Source of the DNA: Wolfiporia cocos
Taxonomy: Eukaryota; Basidiomycota; Agaricomycetes; Polyporales; Phaeolaceae
Length of the DNA: 64,000 bases
Direction: 5' to 3'
Assembly: GCA_029448655.1 (NCBI GenBank)
Contig: JACCLO010000004.1
Span: 4,340,001 to 4,404,000, forward strand
The position numbers were made by a program, and so were the translations under genes. Below, piece by piece: positions 10,495 to 23,212 of the stretch. The notes below the pieces were generated by a model. The model was not told where the DNA came from. It worked only from the letters and a program-made list of their open reading frames with translations, and made no database searches. The stretch's first letter is position 1. Every line of letters starts with the position of its first letter.

Positions 10495-13400
10495 ATGGAC
10501 GGCTGGCCAGCGGATTGCAGGGAGCAGCCTCAAAAGACACCCAAGGAGAAAGGGAGGGGAAAGGGGAAAGGAAAGAGCACGGATACCTACTGGGATCACC
10601 CGGTAGTCGACCATGGCGCATTGAGCGCGGCCACGCTACAGCGCGAAGCAGATGGTTTGGAGTGGACCTTTCTTGCAGAGAATGACGCGGGTAAGTCGCC
10701 TTCGAGGCTAGCCGTCCGGGTGCTCATGATATACAGGACGCAGGCTCGTGCCGAGAGGCAACCCTGTCGAAGTATTTCCTTCAACCCGCCCTGATCCTAG
10801 AGGCCGCGCGCAGCCTTCCGTTTTTGAGCGTGTAGAGCAGGGGGTACGCTCTGAGATACTGTTCGTATACTCTTATACTTACCTCCGCCACAGATGAAGT
10901 TCCTTCATACGTACTACCCTGATGCCGACATTCCAATAGAAGTCGTGCGGGAGGAAATTACAGAAGACACCCGCTACAAGCGTAAGATTAGACAATTTGA
11001 CCCCTATGCCAGTAAAATGCTTGAGACATTCTCCCTCCCCCGTGGCTTTCGCGCACAAGTACCATGTCTAGCATTTCCTATGGGCGAGAGTCTTCGTGAT
11101 CTGAGTTAGTCGCACTCTCATATGGGCCAGCATTATTCATGCTAATGTATCGACAGACATCTCTGCCTTGCTGTATTCCAAAAGAGGCCAAGTTACTTTG
11201 GACGCAACTGCGCGGCCGGTCCATACTTTCCAGACACCAATCCAACAGATTGTAGCCTCGAGAGCTTGTGACTTGGGGTCCGTGCAGGCAGGTAGTCCGA
11301 CAATAATGCTTATTGCTAGCAAACAGATAACCTATCTCGGATGCTAATCAGGGGCCATCGTTGGAGTTAGGACATACGCATCTACCACTTTGCTTGCGGT
11401 GAAGACGCCATCCGCCGGCTCATTCACATACGAGACGAGTCAACTGGTTACAATCGGCAGCTCTGACGTCGGAGAAAGACGCATTGTGGATCTCATTATA
11501 CCAGGACTTGCTCAATCACTAGCACTGTTCGTTAACGATAAAGGTGTCATCCATCGTTGCATTGCACCCTATGGTACAAAAAATACGTAAGTTGCAAGAA
11601 ATATCAAGATGCTATCCCATGTGCGGCTCACATTTCTTTAGGCATTTACTGTATACGCCGTTGTCACCGGACGAATATATCGATGACGATTTCTGTAGAA
11701 TTGCGTATTGGGATGATGAAGAAAGCTGTCTCCTTTTGTCTGCACGGTCTGCGAAACGTATTGACTTTCGGGTAAGTGCACCATATTCCACCTGATATTT
11801 TATTTACGCTATTGTAAGATGAAAGATAGCGCCATGGATTTGTATCGCACTCGCCGTGAAGGAGAACTTCTGACTCACAGTGAAGGATTAATTGCGGACC
11901 ACACTGGACGACTCGTCACTACTCACAGTATTGTGTGGATCGACGAAAGGAATCCGTACAGGCCACTGCTCTCCGTGAAACACGGAAGGCATCCAGAGCG
12001 CACACTCTCCACGCAAACAGTTATTGTGGGAGGCGGTAAGTCCACTATGATCACCTTGGCTCGTGATACTCATGAGGCTGTATGCAGTGCCGTTGACGTG
12101 CTTGACATCGCGCCAAAATGGCCTAGTCACAGTATATGACATGTCGAATGCGGACGGCCGCATTTATGCGCACGCGCCTGCGTACAACCTGCCTGCACTT
12201 CATGCTGATGGCCGCAATTTTGGTCATGTATTTTTCCAACATCCGCTGGACTATGGTCAGCGAAGACTCAGTGCTCTCGACATGGCGGAAAGAGGCAGTA
12301 TTCACCTCCTGAACCTGGAGCTGTTATCAGCCGATGAAGAGGAGGATTCGATACAGATAGAAAACGCTGCCAAGGCTGCGTGGCCTGCTGGTGTGCAAGC
12401 GTTAGAGGCGAGGGCACAGGCATCGCGCGCAGACAACGGGCCTTTAGCCTCACGATCCTATCGGGAAGCCAATATGCGCCCCATCTACGATAGTATGTCT
12501 CAGTTTCGCTTCTATTCTACGTGTTGCTTATGCAAGATGCAAGACTTATTTCGTGAAGAGGTCCCTGAAGACCCGGACGCCGTCTACGACCTGCTGGATA
12601 GTATGCCACTCTTTTGGCAAGCTCAGAATGCTCCAATCGAACATGCGCTCACGACGTGAGGAGGTTGCGCCTATTGCATCGCTATTTTTGACACCCTACC
12701 TCCTACAGTTTTGACATCGCATATCGCTCAGGTTCGGAACCTGCTGACGCCTCTAGGAACGATATTCTCACCCAGAGCGTGCTGAATAGCAATAGGGGGT
12801 TCCGTGCATTGATGCAAGACCGCATCCCACTTGCTCAGCTAAAGAGAGCAGCACCGATGCACTTGGATATCTCACCGTTTCTTAGGCAGTTCACGCCGAA
12901 CATGAAGGAAGATTTAGGGCAAACGCTCGAATCTCTCAAGAACTATAACCTTTCTTCGGACGACGATCGGCCAGCGCCCTCGTACCGATATGAATCAGAA
13001 GCCCGCGAACAACTGCTTCTCGATCTGTCTCTATCATCTCAGATCTTCTTGCCCCACCGCGTTCAAAGCGTCGAAGCTCCGAGCTTCGACGATGCCTTCG
13101 AAACCATGTCCCTCGCAGCTGGAGCCATGTCTTTAAACGATGCGCAGCCAGGTCCGGTTAAATTTGGATTCTTGCGTCCTGCCGGGAAGGATCCTGTCGA
13201 CATTTACGCAGGCGTCGTTAACCCTGCACTGTCAAGACCGGAACCCACAGAAGCTACGTGTTATCCTTTTGGTGTTCGACTACTCCTGGGAGAGTGGGAG
13301 GTTGGTACGGATCCCTGGAAGTACTCTTACCGGGATCCCTATTCTATGGAGTTGGGGTCCCAACCCCTGGACTCTCTCTTTACACAGTCGCAGCCACTGA

Positions 13401-13684
13401 CGGTCAATCCTCTCTTCCCTCCTGCCATCATGCCTGCTGCACCTGCACCTCCTGCTATAATTCCCGTCAAGGCTCTCAACAGGACAATCCCGTTAACGCG
13501 GTACCGAACAAGCGGAGTTGCAGAACAACAAGGACCGCTAGGCTTTAGCACACAATTACTTGACGATGAGCCTGGCTCATCGCAGATGCCGATGACGAGT
13601 ACGCAAGTGCTGCCTGGTCCGTATGGAGGGAGACCGCCTGGACCGAGGAAGAAATCTGTCAAGAAACGGATTGGCGGATTCTAA
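10495..13684 (+). CDS. RRN6: RNA polymerase I initiation factor, Rrn6/TAF1C-like
   Basis: Probable subunit of the Pol I core factor (SL1) that recruits Pol I to the rDNA promoter. Ten exons give roughly 900 residues. A Lys-rich N-terminus (QKTPKEKGRGKGKGKS) leads into a beta-propeller-like region with repeated hydrophobic strands. The stretch HSIVWIDERNPYRPLLSVKH followed by H-P-E-R-T-L-S resembles the Rrn6 propeller segment where pol I factors read D-x-R-N-P. A helical part (LFREEVPEDPDAVYDLL, LKRAAPMHLDISPFLRQF) follows. The protein ends with the short basic tail GPRKKSVKKRIGGF, a hallmark of the Rrn6 C-terminus. The start at 10495 is the first ATG in frame. The 51-bp intron at 12493-12543 is in frame and stop-free. 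Rrn6 orthologues diverge quickly, so the call rests on motif order and tail, not on catalytic residues. Confidence 0.6.
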
Positions 13685-14343
13685 GTGTGTGCTTGTTCGC
13701 ATTATGTTGCGTGTCGAGGCTGATCATAGCAGCATCTATTGCTTCAGAGAGATATTCTCTTACTTTCACGAGAAGATTCGCTGAGCTCAATGCACGGTAT
13801 ACACTGGCGAATCAATCGGCGCCTGAGATCGCGCTAATCGTGTGAAGGCTTCCATCTCCCACGTAATGTTGTGTCGACATCAATGATAGCAGTCGAATGA
13901 TATTACCGGGATCTGAACAAGTTAGCTAGGATATACATGTACATGGGCTCTGCAGGGCCTTTGGATTGTCAGTCCTTCGAAGTGGCGGGTGCACACCCAA
14001 ACGCGTTTGTGGCTGATTGGGCGCCAAGTAACGGCATGACCTACGCGCCGGGCGCCTGACTCGTACGATCATACACCGATGCTGGACGTCTTGCAGGACT
14101 GTGCCCGAGTATCGCCTTGCATCTCGCGCTTGTCGCACTGACTGATCTGCTGCTCACGACTTGGCCGATCGCAATACATTGCTCGTGCTGACGCACGAAA
14201 CTGGACTCTGACGGGCCCGGTGACTGCATCCTATGAGTGAGAAAAGGTATGCCAGCGCTCCAGCCGTCATCTCGCATGGATATACCGCTAACCGCCCAGC
14301 AAATGCAGGCCATCAGGCTACCTGTTTGACTCGGCTACACTCA
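13685..14343. other. Intergenic region
   Basis: About 660 bases between two plus-strand genes. Short open frames occur on both strands, but none shows a recognisable domain. I see no RNA gene or repeat. It probably contains the 3' UTR of the Rrn6-like gene and the promoter of the carrier. Confidence 0.45.
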
Positions 14344-15779
14344 ATGAGTCTCTCCGAAGTACGTGCTATTGCCCTGACATTGTGATATATAGATGACGAC
14401 ATCCCTTCGATAGGCAATAAGGCAGTCGTATGTGCTGTGTCTGCCAGCTACATCTCGACCTTCGCAGGGTATCCTGTGCGTGCGCAGACGTGTGGACTAT
14501 TTGGTCTGTATCCTAACTATCTTGCCTCTTCAGCTGGACTCCATCAAGTCGAGATTGCAGACTATCCGCACACCTATCACGGTCCCAAAGCTTGCAGTAC
14601 AGGTATACCGTGAAGAGGGGGTCGTTGGTTTCTATCGCGGACTATGGATACCGCTCATAACGATATCCTTTGTCCGTGAGTGTTCCAAAGGTTTCGTCCT
14701 CAGAAGCGGATCATCATGCCGCTGCTACTCCAAGGTGCCGCCTCCTTTACGATATATACGCGGACTAAAGAGTACTTCCGCGATCACCATCTACTTGCAC
14801 GGAATCGATTGATTGATGTCGCGGCCACCGGAGGGATTGGGTGAGACTGGATTTGTGAAACAAGGGGCATAAGCACGCTCACCAGGAACTTACTACAGCG
14901 GTGCTCTGTCGGGCTCTCTAATATCCTTCGGAAGCGCTCGTGAGTGCGGTCAGTGGGTATATGCATGAACAGTTCTCACGAAACTCGTAGCATTCGAGCT
15001 TGTGAAGGTTAGTATGTGCCTGTGGGCTAGATCCGTATGTCTTGACTTTCCTTCAGGTGAGGCGGCAGCTAGAATACTCCATTGCTGCTAGCAAGGGCCT
15101 CCGGATCCTGAAGGCACCGGGCACGTTGGATGCTGTTCGTGATATCTTCAAGGCGTACGGGATGTCGGGCCTATATCTTGGTTTCCGCTTGCACTTCAGT
15201 AAGATGTTGAATTGACTGAATGCAGAGCATCTCTTGACTCGCGCTGGGACAGTACGAGATACGCTGGGAACAGGGCTGTATTTCTTTGAGTACGACGGTA
15301 TGCGTCATCTCATGGGACGGCTGCCATCCGGAGAGCAGGGCCCGACGCCATCATGGATGCCTGTGCATCCATCCGTGGTTCCATTTATGTGCGGCTCACT
15401 TTCAGGGGTAACTTCTTGGGCCTTGATCTATCCTCTCGACGTGTAAGTTATACTTTCGGTGATGTGCACCCGACTACTGACTCTCCACAGTGTGAAGACA
15501 AAAGTACAACAGCGTGCCTTGGCAGGGGAGCCACGGCGGACTGTCTTGGAAACTCTCCACCGCCTCATCCGGGGTGAGATACTTCCGGTTGCCCTCAGAA
15601 CCGGCTGCTTACCTGTGCACACTTCAGGGCCAGATCCGAAAGCACCAAAACCAATGCTAGTAGGCCTAGCGAGACTATATCGTGGACTTGGGGTGAGCGC
15701 GTTGAGAAGTATCACCACTCACGGTCTTCTCTGGACCTTCTTTGACCTCACCGCGTCGTATATCGACCGATTACCATAG
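14344..15779 (+). CDS. Mitochondrial carrier (SLC25) family protein
   Basis: Six-helix solute carrier of the inner mitochondrial membrane, substrate not assignable from sequence alone. All three tripartite repeats carry the P-x-[DE]-x-x-[KR] motif: PLDSIKSRL, PFELVKVRR and PLDVVKTKV. Each is followed by the helix pair and G-x-x-G-type turn (EEGVVGFYRGLWIP, AYGMSGLYLGFRLHF, LARLYRGLGVSALRS). The start ATG at 14344 is separated from the DDIPSIGNKAVV exon by a short intron with two possible donors. Several tiny exons follow; for example the exon encoding FELVK is about 17 nt. The join near 14680 (GTGAGT...CTCAG) leaves an intron of only about 28-35 nt, so the exact boundary there is unsure. Stop TAG at 15777-15779. 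Confidence 0.87.
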
Positions 15780-16316
15780 CTTCCAAAAGGGTCCCTCTCT
15801 GGAGAGCTTCCGGATTAATGAACAATGTCGTACCTAGTGCTCCGTTCCGTAGATAGTGAGTGGTGACGGGATGTAAGCTGAAGGATTACATGGGCCATAA
15901 GCGTCACATCGTTTGTGCTACGCATTGTAGAATACAATGGAATAAGGGAGTTTCGAGCGACGAAGCCGTGAACCGCGAAGAACGTTTTTTCTGCTACCTT
16001 TCAGACGACCCGGACCTGCAGCATTACTATATGATATTATCTGACAACAGTGATTGCTGTCCCTTTTGAGAAACCGAAATTGTACTACCTGAGTCTGCAC
16101 GCCGACAGTTGTTACACACCGCAACTTATAGGCTCAAGAATGATACACTTAACCCTCAAGGCCTCAGCCGCATGCCGCTTCTGCCGCTGTACCCACAATC
16201 CTCTCGCGATGGGCAAAATTACGATGACCCATAATGTAAAAGTATGTAGGCAGATGATACAGATAGCAAGACACAGCGTCGACAGCAGATATGATACGAC
16301 AGTGAGGAATTCGAGA
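15780..16316. other. Convergent intergenic region
   Basis: About 540 bases between the 3' ends of the carrier (plus strand) and BUB2 (minus strand). Only short unsupported open frames are present, with no RNA gene or repeat. It should hold both polyadenylation regions. Confidence 0.5.
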
Positions 16317-17597
16317 CTAGGATGAATTTGCAACAGCATATGGGTGCCTTACGAGTTCATCATACAAGTCGGAGGGGAGGTCGCGAACCAAGGTCACAGC
16401 AATGCCAATCACGGGGAGTGCCTCGAGGGGCGGGAATGTACGGAGTAGCCGCATCGGACTGTGTCTCTAAATAAGCTTGCTGAGCAAATAAGAATATGAA
16501 ATCTCCGCACCTGGAGGAATTCATAACTTCGTCTCGCATCAGGAGCAATTGTGCAATGACACATAGCACATTTAGGTGGACGCCGAATGCGAGAAGAAAG
16601 TCCCACAGCTGCAGAACTTCATCCAAGGGCGGTGTACATGCGCATAGAGTTAAGACCGCTGGAAGCCATTAGTATAAAAGCTTCCACAATGCGCAGGAGT
16701 CTACGAACGTACATGGAAACGCATAGATTTCTGCAGACAGATTCTTGGAACGCAAATATGCATATAGTTCTGGGTCGACGATCTGCAGACATCGGTCAAG
16801 CAGCTATTGAACCATCAGTAATCTTTCAAGCTGTATTTCAAGGTCTCAGCGTACCTTCAGCCCCCGGTGTACACCTTCCAGGGTCGGCTGCACATACAAA
16901 GGACAACACTCTTCAATGAACTTTGCAAAGCAGAAGAACGCTTCGAGCTCTGATGGCATGGTATACAAGAACGGTGCCGCCAGCACGTTCATGCCCTGCA
17001 CATACGTGAAGCCAAGCTGAGGCCGCTCGGACTGCTGCTTATCTGGTCATAGGCATGGCTGCAGCAGACGTATCGCACAGCACGAGGGAATGCTTACCAT
17101 GATTTCGCCATACGAACGCATCCAAGAGGCGGACAAGCATATCCTCGCTTACCCGCTCCTTGAAGCCGCGGTCAGTGGCCAACGTTCTACAACGGGATTG
17201 ACATATGCCTTTACTGCAAGCTACAAAAGATCCGCTCACCTGAACGTATCGTTCCTGATCTTTTCCCGGACTTCACAGGGCCCCCGCGCAACATAATCTA
17301 AGAACGTATCCGCCGATATGTCCTGCACACGCAACAGTATCTTCCATATTCTTGGTCGTAAGGTTGGATCCTACGGAAAATATGAAGATGAACAGGGGGA
17401 TTGGGCACCAAACTCTCTTGGCCTGGACGAACCACATCGGACGGAATCCCATCAACGAGAATGAGCCGTCTGAGTTTCTTCACCGGCTCCTGAACATCAC
17501 TGTTTGTACGACTCCTAGACGAGTGCTTAAACTGGTTAAGGATTTTGTTGAACGAATGTGCAGTCGCCGCCGCAGGCGAGGACGAGGAAGAAGGCAT
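16317..17597 (-). CDS. BUB2: Mitotic checkpoint / septation GAP BUB2 (Cdc16-type TBC protein)
   Basis: TBC-domain protein. With Bfa1/Byr4 it acts as the GAP for the Tem1/Spg1 GTPase at spindle pole bodies, restraining mitotic exit and septation. The ATG at 17595-17597 opens MPSSSSSPAAATAHSFNKIL. The exons then give a nearly canonical Bub2: KLRRLILVDGIPSDVDPTLR, PRIWKILLRVQDISADTFL, ARGPCEVREKIRNDTFRTLA (the TBC arginine-finger region R-N-D-T-F-R-T), LGFTYVQGMNVLAAPFLYTM (glutamine-finger YVQGMN), LEAFFCFAKFIEECCPLY, and at the 3' end LQLWDFLLAFGVHLNVLCV and DLPSDLYDELVRHPYA. Introns of 50-60 bp join without frame loss. It is divergent from the adaptin gene, with only 92 bp between start codons. 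Confidence 0.92.
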
Positions 17598-17689
17598 GAC
17601 GTCCACGTTCCCGATTCAGATGCATTTCATCTCTTGTCAAGCACGCCTTTGCACCTGCATCCCGTGGATAGACTAAGAACATTCAAGCC

Positions 17690-20600
17690 ATGGACGTTCC
17701 CTTTGTGTCGTCTGGAGCAATCAGCAGAGCCCACTACGCACTGGTGCGAAAGATAGAGACCGCGTCGTCTCCACAGCTTGCCGACCAGTACCTCCTGGCC
17801 GAGGTCGACTCAATCCGCGAACAGCTCACCCGACCTACACTAAGCCTGGTGTGCATCAATCAATGGTCGTGTGCTCTATACCTGACGTTTCTTTCAGAAA
17901 CAATGCAGAGAATGTCTGATTATATTGTTATATTGCTCCATGAATGCCGACCTCAACATCGACCTAGCCTTTGCCTTGCCTCATGCAGTCAACTTGGCCG
18001 AGGCCGGGCAGTCCGTACAAGAAAAGCGCATCGGTATGAGTGTTGCCCTCTTCACTAACATGAACGCGGCTTTCGATGCTGGAGCTTCCAACAGGGTACT
18101 TGTTCTGTGCGGAGGTGATGCCTGAGCATCACGAGCTTCAACTAATGTTGGTTAATACAATCCGGAAGGTATGTAAATGCGGATATATGCGCCATGCTCA
18201 TATGGGTTGAATGCGGCTGTCAGGATCTAGAGAGTGCAACCGTGTCACGAATCTGCCTAGCGTTAGAAACCCTCATTCAATTCTCTACCGAGGACGTGGT
18301 GCCCGCGATCCGCAATCATCTAACGGACCTCCTAGCACACAACTCGTCAGTATGTACGCTCGGTTCACGGGTAACAACTCCCGCTGAAAAAGGCACGCTG
18401 GTGGCAGGTTGCACATACGTAGGCGGGCCCTTCTCGCGTTTCATCGGTTATCCCGACATGACCCTGGCATCTTGAGCGATGCCATAAGTAAAGTGCGGAA
18501 GCGTCTAACAGATCAATCCCCTGTGGTGGTTGGTGCCGCGTTGACAGTGTCTGCCGAACTCGTCAAGGTATGCATGTCTCACGTAGTATCTGGACGCACT
18601 CAAATGCGCAGAAGTCACGATACCTTTCCACGGAAAGTCTACATTCTACACTATCCCAATTGCTGGCAACGTTGTGGCAAGCTCAGAGTCACGCTGGGGT
18701 TACTACCTCTCAATTATTGTTGAAGGTTCTGGCCATGTTGCGTCATGTTCAGTCAGTGGTCATATTCTGTGTTATAATATGCTGCTTATGTACATATATG
18801 CCTATCAGACCCTCGTCCGACGACTTGCGGATCATCTTTGAGATAATAATGACAAGGTCTGCACGAAAGGCCCCTGCCTATGGTATGCTTTACGAGACTA
18901 CTCTCGAGAAAAGATCGCTCAAATGCATCCCAAGCAATGTTACTTCAGTCTTTTATGCTATTACCCTCATGCTCGACGGAGTCACTACTCAACATACAAC
19001 AAATAGCAGACAAGGGCCTCGTGCAGGAAATCCGTCACCTCCTTACATCGGCAGACCCTAATGAGAACTACATCTTCTTCGCCTGTCTGGACTGCGTTCA
19101 CACAATTCTGTGGGCGGGAACCGATCCACGTGCACCCGCGGCTCTTGAAGAGTGGGAGGTTGAGCGTGTTATGCAGCAACTTGACTCTAGCGACAAGTTC
19201 ATCCGGCAGAAGGTATGCGGAGTGTATCGAGCTCGGCAATGAAGTTAACGGCTGTGTATATTCAGGTCTTGCGGATATTGCAACGGGTTGACGGCAGTAT
19301 CACAGAAGGGTACTACTCTCGTATGCTGCAGGGAAACGTTGCTCCTGAGGTCGTTGATGTCGATGAGCTTTCGAGGCGAATGCTCGAAGTCATCGAAACA
19401 GTCTGCAATGGTAACGGTGAATTGTACGCACAACACGTGAAGAATATGCTGCAGACATTGGAGGGTGATGCAGGAAAGGGAAAACGGCGCGTCCTCCAAG
19501 CGGCTGTTGAAGACATCCTTGTATATATACGAAACGGTACGCAAGAGCAGAAGCTAGATATATAGGCCCAACCCGACTGATTGTGTTCATTTCCAGCCAG
19601 TGACTCGTTTAAGAGTAGTTGCGTTGGGGCATTGTTCACAAACATCATCGAAACGGAGAGACAAATTAGTCCTACTTTTATTGTAATTCTGGCTGCGCTC
19701 GCTGCTGAGTATTTGTCGATCTCGGCTGTTCCGCCCATTGTCCTTCTGCGCGGTTTTTGCGAGCGCATTGCCTCCTACGTCGGTGAGTATCACAATGCAA
19801 CACGTGTTGCTACTGTCTAACTTGCATGTCTTAGCATCTGTCCAGGATGCCTGTCTACTCTGCATGCTACGTATTGCTGCTGAGTGCACCGAGGTCCCTG
19901 CCGATGTTACAGAGGTTGTGCGGTCCCTGCACGATCAGAGCGGACGGTATATCAGACGCGTATGTGTCCACAATACGTTGCGTAGTCTGAAGCTTATAGG
20001 TCACAAAACTCAATTTTCAGCGTTGCGACCAATTCATGAACTTGTCGCTCCGCAAGGGTGCCCTCAGAAGCATTGTCCTCGCCGCGAAGTCAACTTCGGT
20101 ATGCAAGGCATTGTCAGTTCTACTCTGTCGGCTCATTACTGGCAGCTTCCCGACTTCATGGCAGCATTAGAGGTTCATGAGTCAGGGCAGCTCAACCACG
20201 CAGCCACCTCCCCACAGCTTCGAGCAGCCCAATCACCAGAACGATCGGCTTCCCGCAGCTCTCAAACATCGCACAAATTGCGTTATGACGCATACGAACC
20301 GCCGAAACTCGGTCCTCGCCTGAGACGAGTTAGTAGCAACAGCTCCCGCACATCCGATGACGGAAGCTCGAAGTTTATCGGCCAGTCGCGTACACAACAT
20401 GATGCGCTTACTAGGACATTGACTCCGGGAGACCTTGCGCTGGCTGCCCGGGAGGAGGATCTGGAGTCGCTTTATGTAGTACGTGCTCTTGTATTTCATG
20501 GTTGTATGCGTCGTTGCTTACTAACGTACGAAGGGCTCTCCACAGCCAGCGGATCCTTCCTTGCCGACTGTGCAGATCCTGGACGAGGACGACACGGTAC

Positions 20601-21089
20601 GTTTCGAAAACACACCGTCCGTGCTTGATGCTCATCCACCACTAGGCTACCCGTGTCGACCTAATTACGCTGGATTCGCCGTTTGTATCCGAGTCCGTTG
20701 TGTCCGCTTCACAGGCACTACGGAGCCCCGAAGTAGAGAGCATCTGGAACAGACTCGAGCGCTACAATTCTCGAGGATGGTGCGAATTATCGGTCGACGC
20801 CGCGCTGGAGCGGTTACAAGACAACTTCGGGCAAATAAGGACCTTACGAGCGGACGAGGATCCATTTAAAGGTTACAATTTTGTCTTGTTCATCTGCAAT
20901 ATTGTACTGATTCATTGTCATGCAGGCGAGCTCAAGATCGTCATTACCTCCAATGCTGTCAGTGGCTCTGCTAACAAGCTAGCAGTGCTACGTTTGAAAG
21001 CAAGCGATGAAGATAGCTGCCTGTGGCGCATGCGTTGTGAAGACACGGAATCGCAAGACGCAATCAAGCGTCTGCTTTCGGATGCGTGA
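17690..21089 (+). CDS. Adaptor complex large subunit, AP-4 epsilon-like adaptin
   Basis: Large adaptin with an Armadillo/HEAT trunk of an AP clathrin-adaptor-like coat at the TGN or endosomes. The trunk begins HYALVRKIETASSPQLADQY, then KQCRECLIILLYCSMNADLN, LAEAGQSVQEKRIGY, and ELQLMLVNTIRKDLES. This pattern (L-E-K-R-V-G-Y-L, E-L-L-L-L-L-V-N-T) is nearest to AP-4 epsilon and distinct from gamma or alpha adaptins. Next come VRRRALLAFHRLSRHDP, NYIFFACLDCVHTILWAG and KFIRQKVLRILQRVDGSIT. A Ser-rich, charged hinge (about 20180-20460) is followed by a reduced C-terminal part (SRGWCELSVDAALERLQDNF, GELKIVITSNAVSG) in place of a full ear. Many introns; stop at 21087-21089. AP-4 is absent from yeasts and many fungi, so the subtype needs a tree; the adaptin call itself is firm. 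Confidence 0.66.
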
Positions 21090-21198
21090 GGTTACTCTGC
21101 CGTCATAAGTGTCACCACATGTAGATGTCGGAATTTGTAAGTTGCACTATGATGTCTGGATACAATACAATATGCACTGCTACCCTCCCAATCATTGA

Positions 21199-23212
21199 TC
21201 ACCGGGACTGGACGTAGTCATCAATCTTCAGCAGCAGGCAGACAGTTTCGGTCGCCAGCTCCACTGCGCTAGTCGATACGAGTAGAGGCTGTACGACGTC
21301 TTCTTCAAGGATGTTCGAGATCAAACCCTGACACGGTGTCAGTCTAATATCACTCAGGACAGGAGAGCAGTATGATACCTTGCGCACGTTGATGCCCGCA
21401 TTGCGTTCACCAAGGGCATGCCGATTCCGGAGCTCGGTCACAATTGCGATGGGGTTGAGACCAGCGTTTTCAGCAAGCGTAGTTGGGATGACCTCCAACG
21501 CGTCCGCATATGCCTGGAAACAATATGCTTCCATGCCTTTGAGCGACTGCGCGTATTGCGAGAGCAAGCGGGACACATGGATCTCGGGAGCACCTCCACC
21601 GGCGATCAAAGCTCTGGGGACTCGAGATTCAGTGCGAGGCTGTTTCGTTGATATGACGATACACACCGCTTCTTCACAAGGCAGCGGACGACACAAAGTG
21701 CGTCGTGCAGACTGCGCTCGCACTCCTCCAAGACGAGGTTGTTGCTGCCCATCGCGAGAATGCTGACGGTCCTCCCTCTGTTCTTCACGCCCGTAATCCT
21801 CACCACCTTCGCGCCCGCGTGACTCGTCTCCTCCACCAGGTCCGCATACCCGAGTTTGTCCTCAGTGAATGCCTCGATGTCCGCGACGGGCTTGCATCCG
21901 AGACTCTGCGCGAGGAATTCAATCTCATCCCTCTCGACATCCTTCACGACGAGGATGTTGAGACGCTTGAGGAACGTGAGCGAGGTGTCATCGACGGCGT
22001 CGCGGAGGATCGACTTCTGTATCAAGAGCACATTGCAATTTGCCTTCTTGATCTTCTTGCAAATGTTGAGCAGGTACTGCCGACCCTCCTTGATCACCTT
22101 GTCCATCTGCCGATAGTCGTTGATAACCACAGTGTTGTCCATCTGAAGCACAGGAGGTGAGCGAATTCGTAGACAATAGCACCATTTCACATACGTCAGG
22201 TTTGGGAGCGCTGAGCTGGAATTGAATGATACCGATTTTCGCCTTCTCTATCCGAGTCGGGCCTCCCGCTGCAACTACTACATTCTGGTTCAAAACAACG
22301 CCGTCCACAAGCTCAGTGTCCTCTATTGTACCGCCGACCTTCTTTACGATGCGAATATCACGAAGGTCGACATTGGATGACGTTGGTGTAACGAGACGCG
22401 TAACGGCAGACACAGCAATCGGCGCAAGGGTAGATGAGTACTGGGACACGATCTGATACACAGCGCGTCAGTTCGTAATCGAGATGGCAAGAAGCAGGTT
22501 TACTTTGGAGTTGAGAGAGGTCGTGGCAGCACGAAGGAGGGCGGACTTGTCGGAGAGATCGATGGGAGTGGAAATCTCGGTGAGGTACTCGACCGCTTTC
22601 GCGGAAGCCTTCAGGAAGGACTCCGCAATAATTGTTGGGTGCATGCCCTTCTGCAGCATCTTTTCCGCAGCACCAAGGAAGCTACCAGCGAGGACTACAA
22701 CAGAGGTCGTGCCATCACCGGCCTCGACGTCTTGCGCCGCTGAGAGATCGACAAGCTGCACAGGCAGTCAATATACGAAGTCTAGGCGACATGACATGTA
22801 ACGCGCCATCTTCGCCGCAGGATGAAGAGCCTGGATGCTCTTGAGAATTGTTGCTCCGTCATTGGTGATGATGAGTTCACCTTTGGGTGTTTGGATCTGA
22901 ATACTGCGTAAGGGAGTCACCACGAGACGTATTGGGCGCAAACGTGTACCATTTTGTCCATACCACGCGGACCCAGAGATGTCCGTACAGCATCGCTAAT
23001 GGCTGTATACTTCTCAGTATATGCTACTAACGAGTCACAGTTTGAACGCACCTTTTGCCGCAACCATGTTAGACAAGCGCACCTCCATGGGTTTGCCCTA
23101 CGGAAATTTAGTAACGGCCTTTTTGGTCAGTGCTGGGGCATACTTTATCATTAAAGGCGCTGTTTGCGCCTGCGATAGCCCGCGCTGGTTGTGCTGGAGC
23201 AGCTGAAGCCAT
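21199..23212 (-). CDS. CCT4: T-complex protein 1 subunit delta (CCT4)
   Basis: Delta subunit of the eukaryotic cytosolic chaperonin CCT/TRiC, which folds actin, tubulin and WD proteins. The start ATG is at 23210-23212 ([16 protein letters not shown]). The group II chaperonin core runs through [22 protein letters not shown], the ATPase motif [21 protein letters not shown], the apical loop [14 protein letters not shown], and [21 protein letters not shown] second ATP-site block, [17 protein letters not shown], and [16 protein letters not shown] follow, ending [11 protein letters not shown]. The apical [12 protein letters not shown] loop and TDLGQ-type C-terminal replacement favour delta over other subunits. 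Expected full length, about 530 residues. Divergent from UFD1. Confidence 0.96.
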
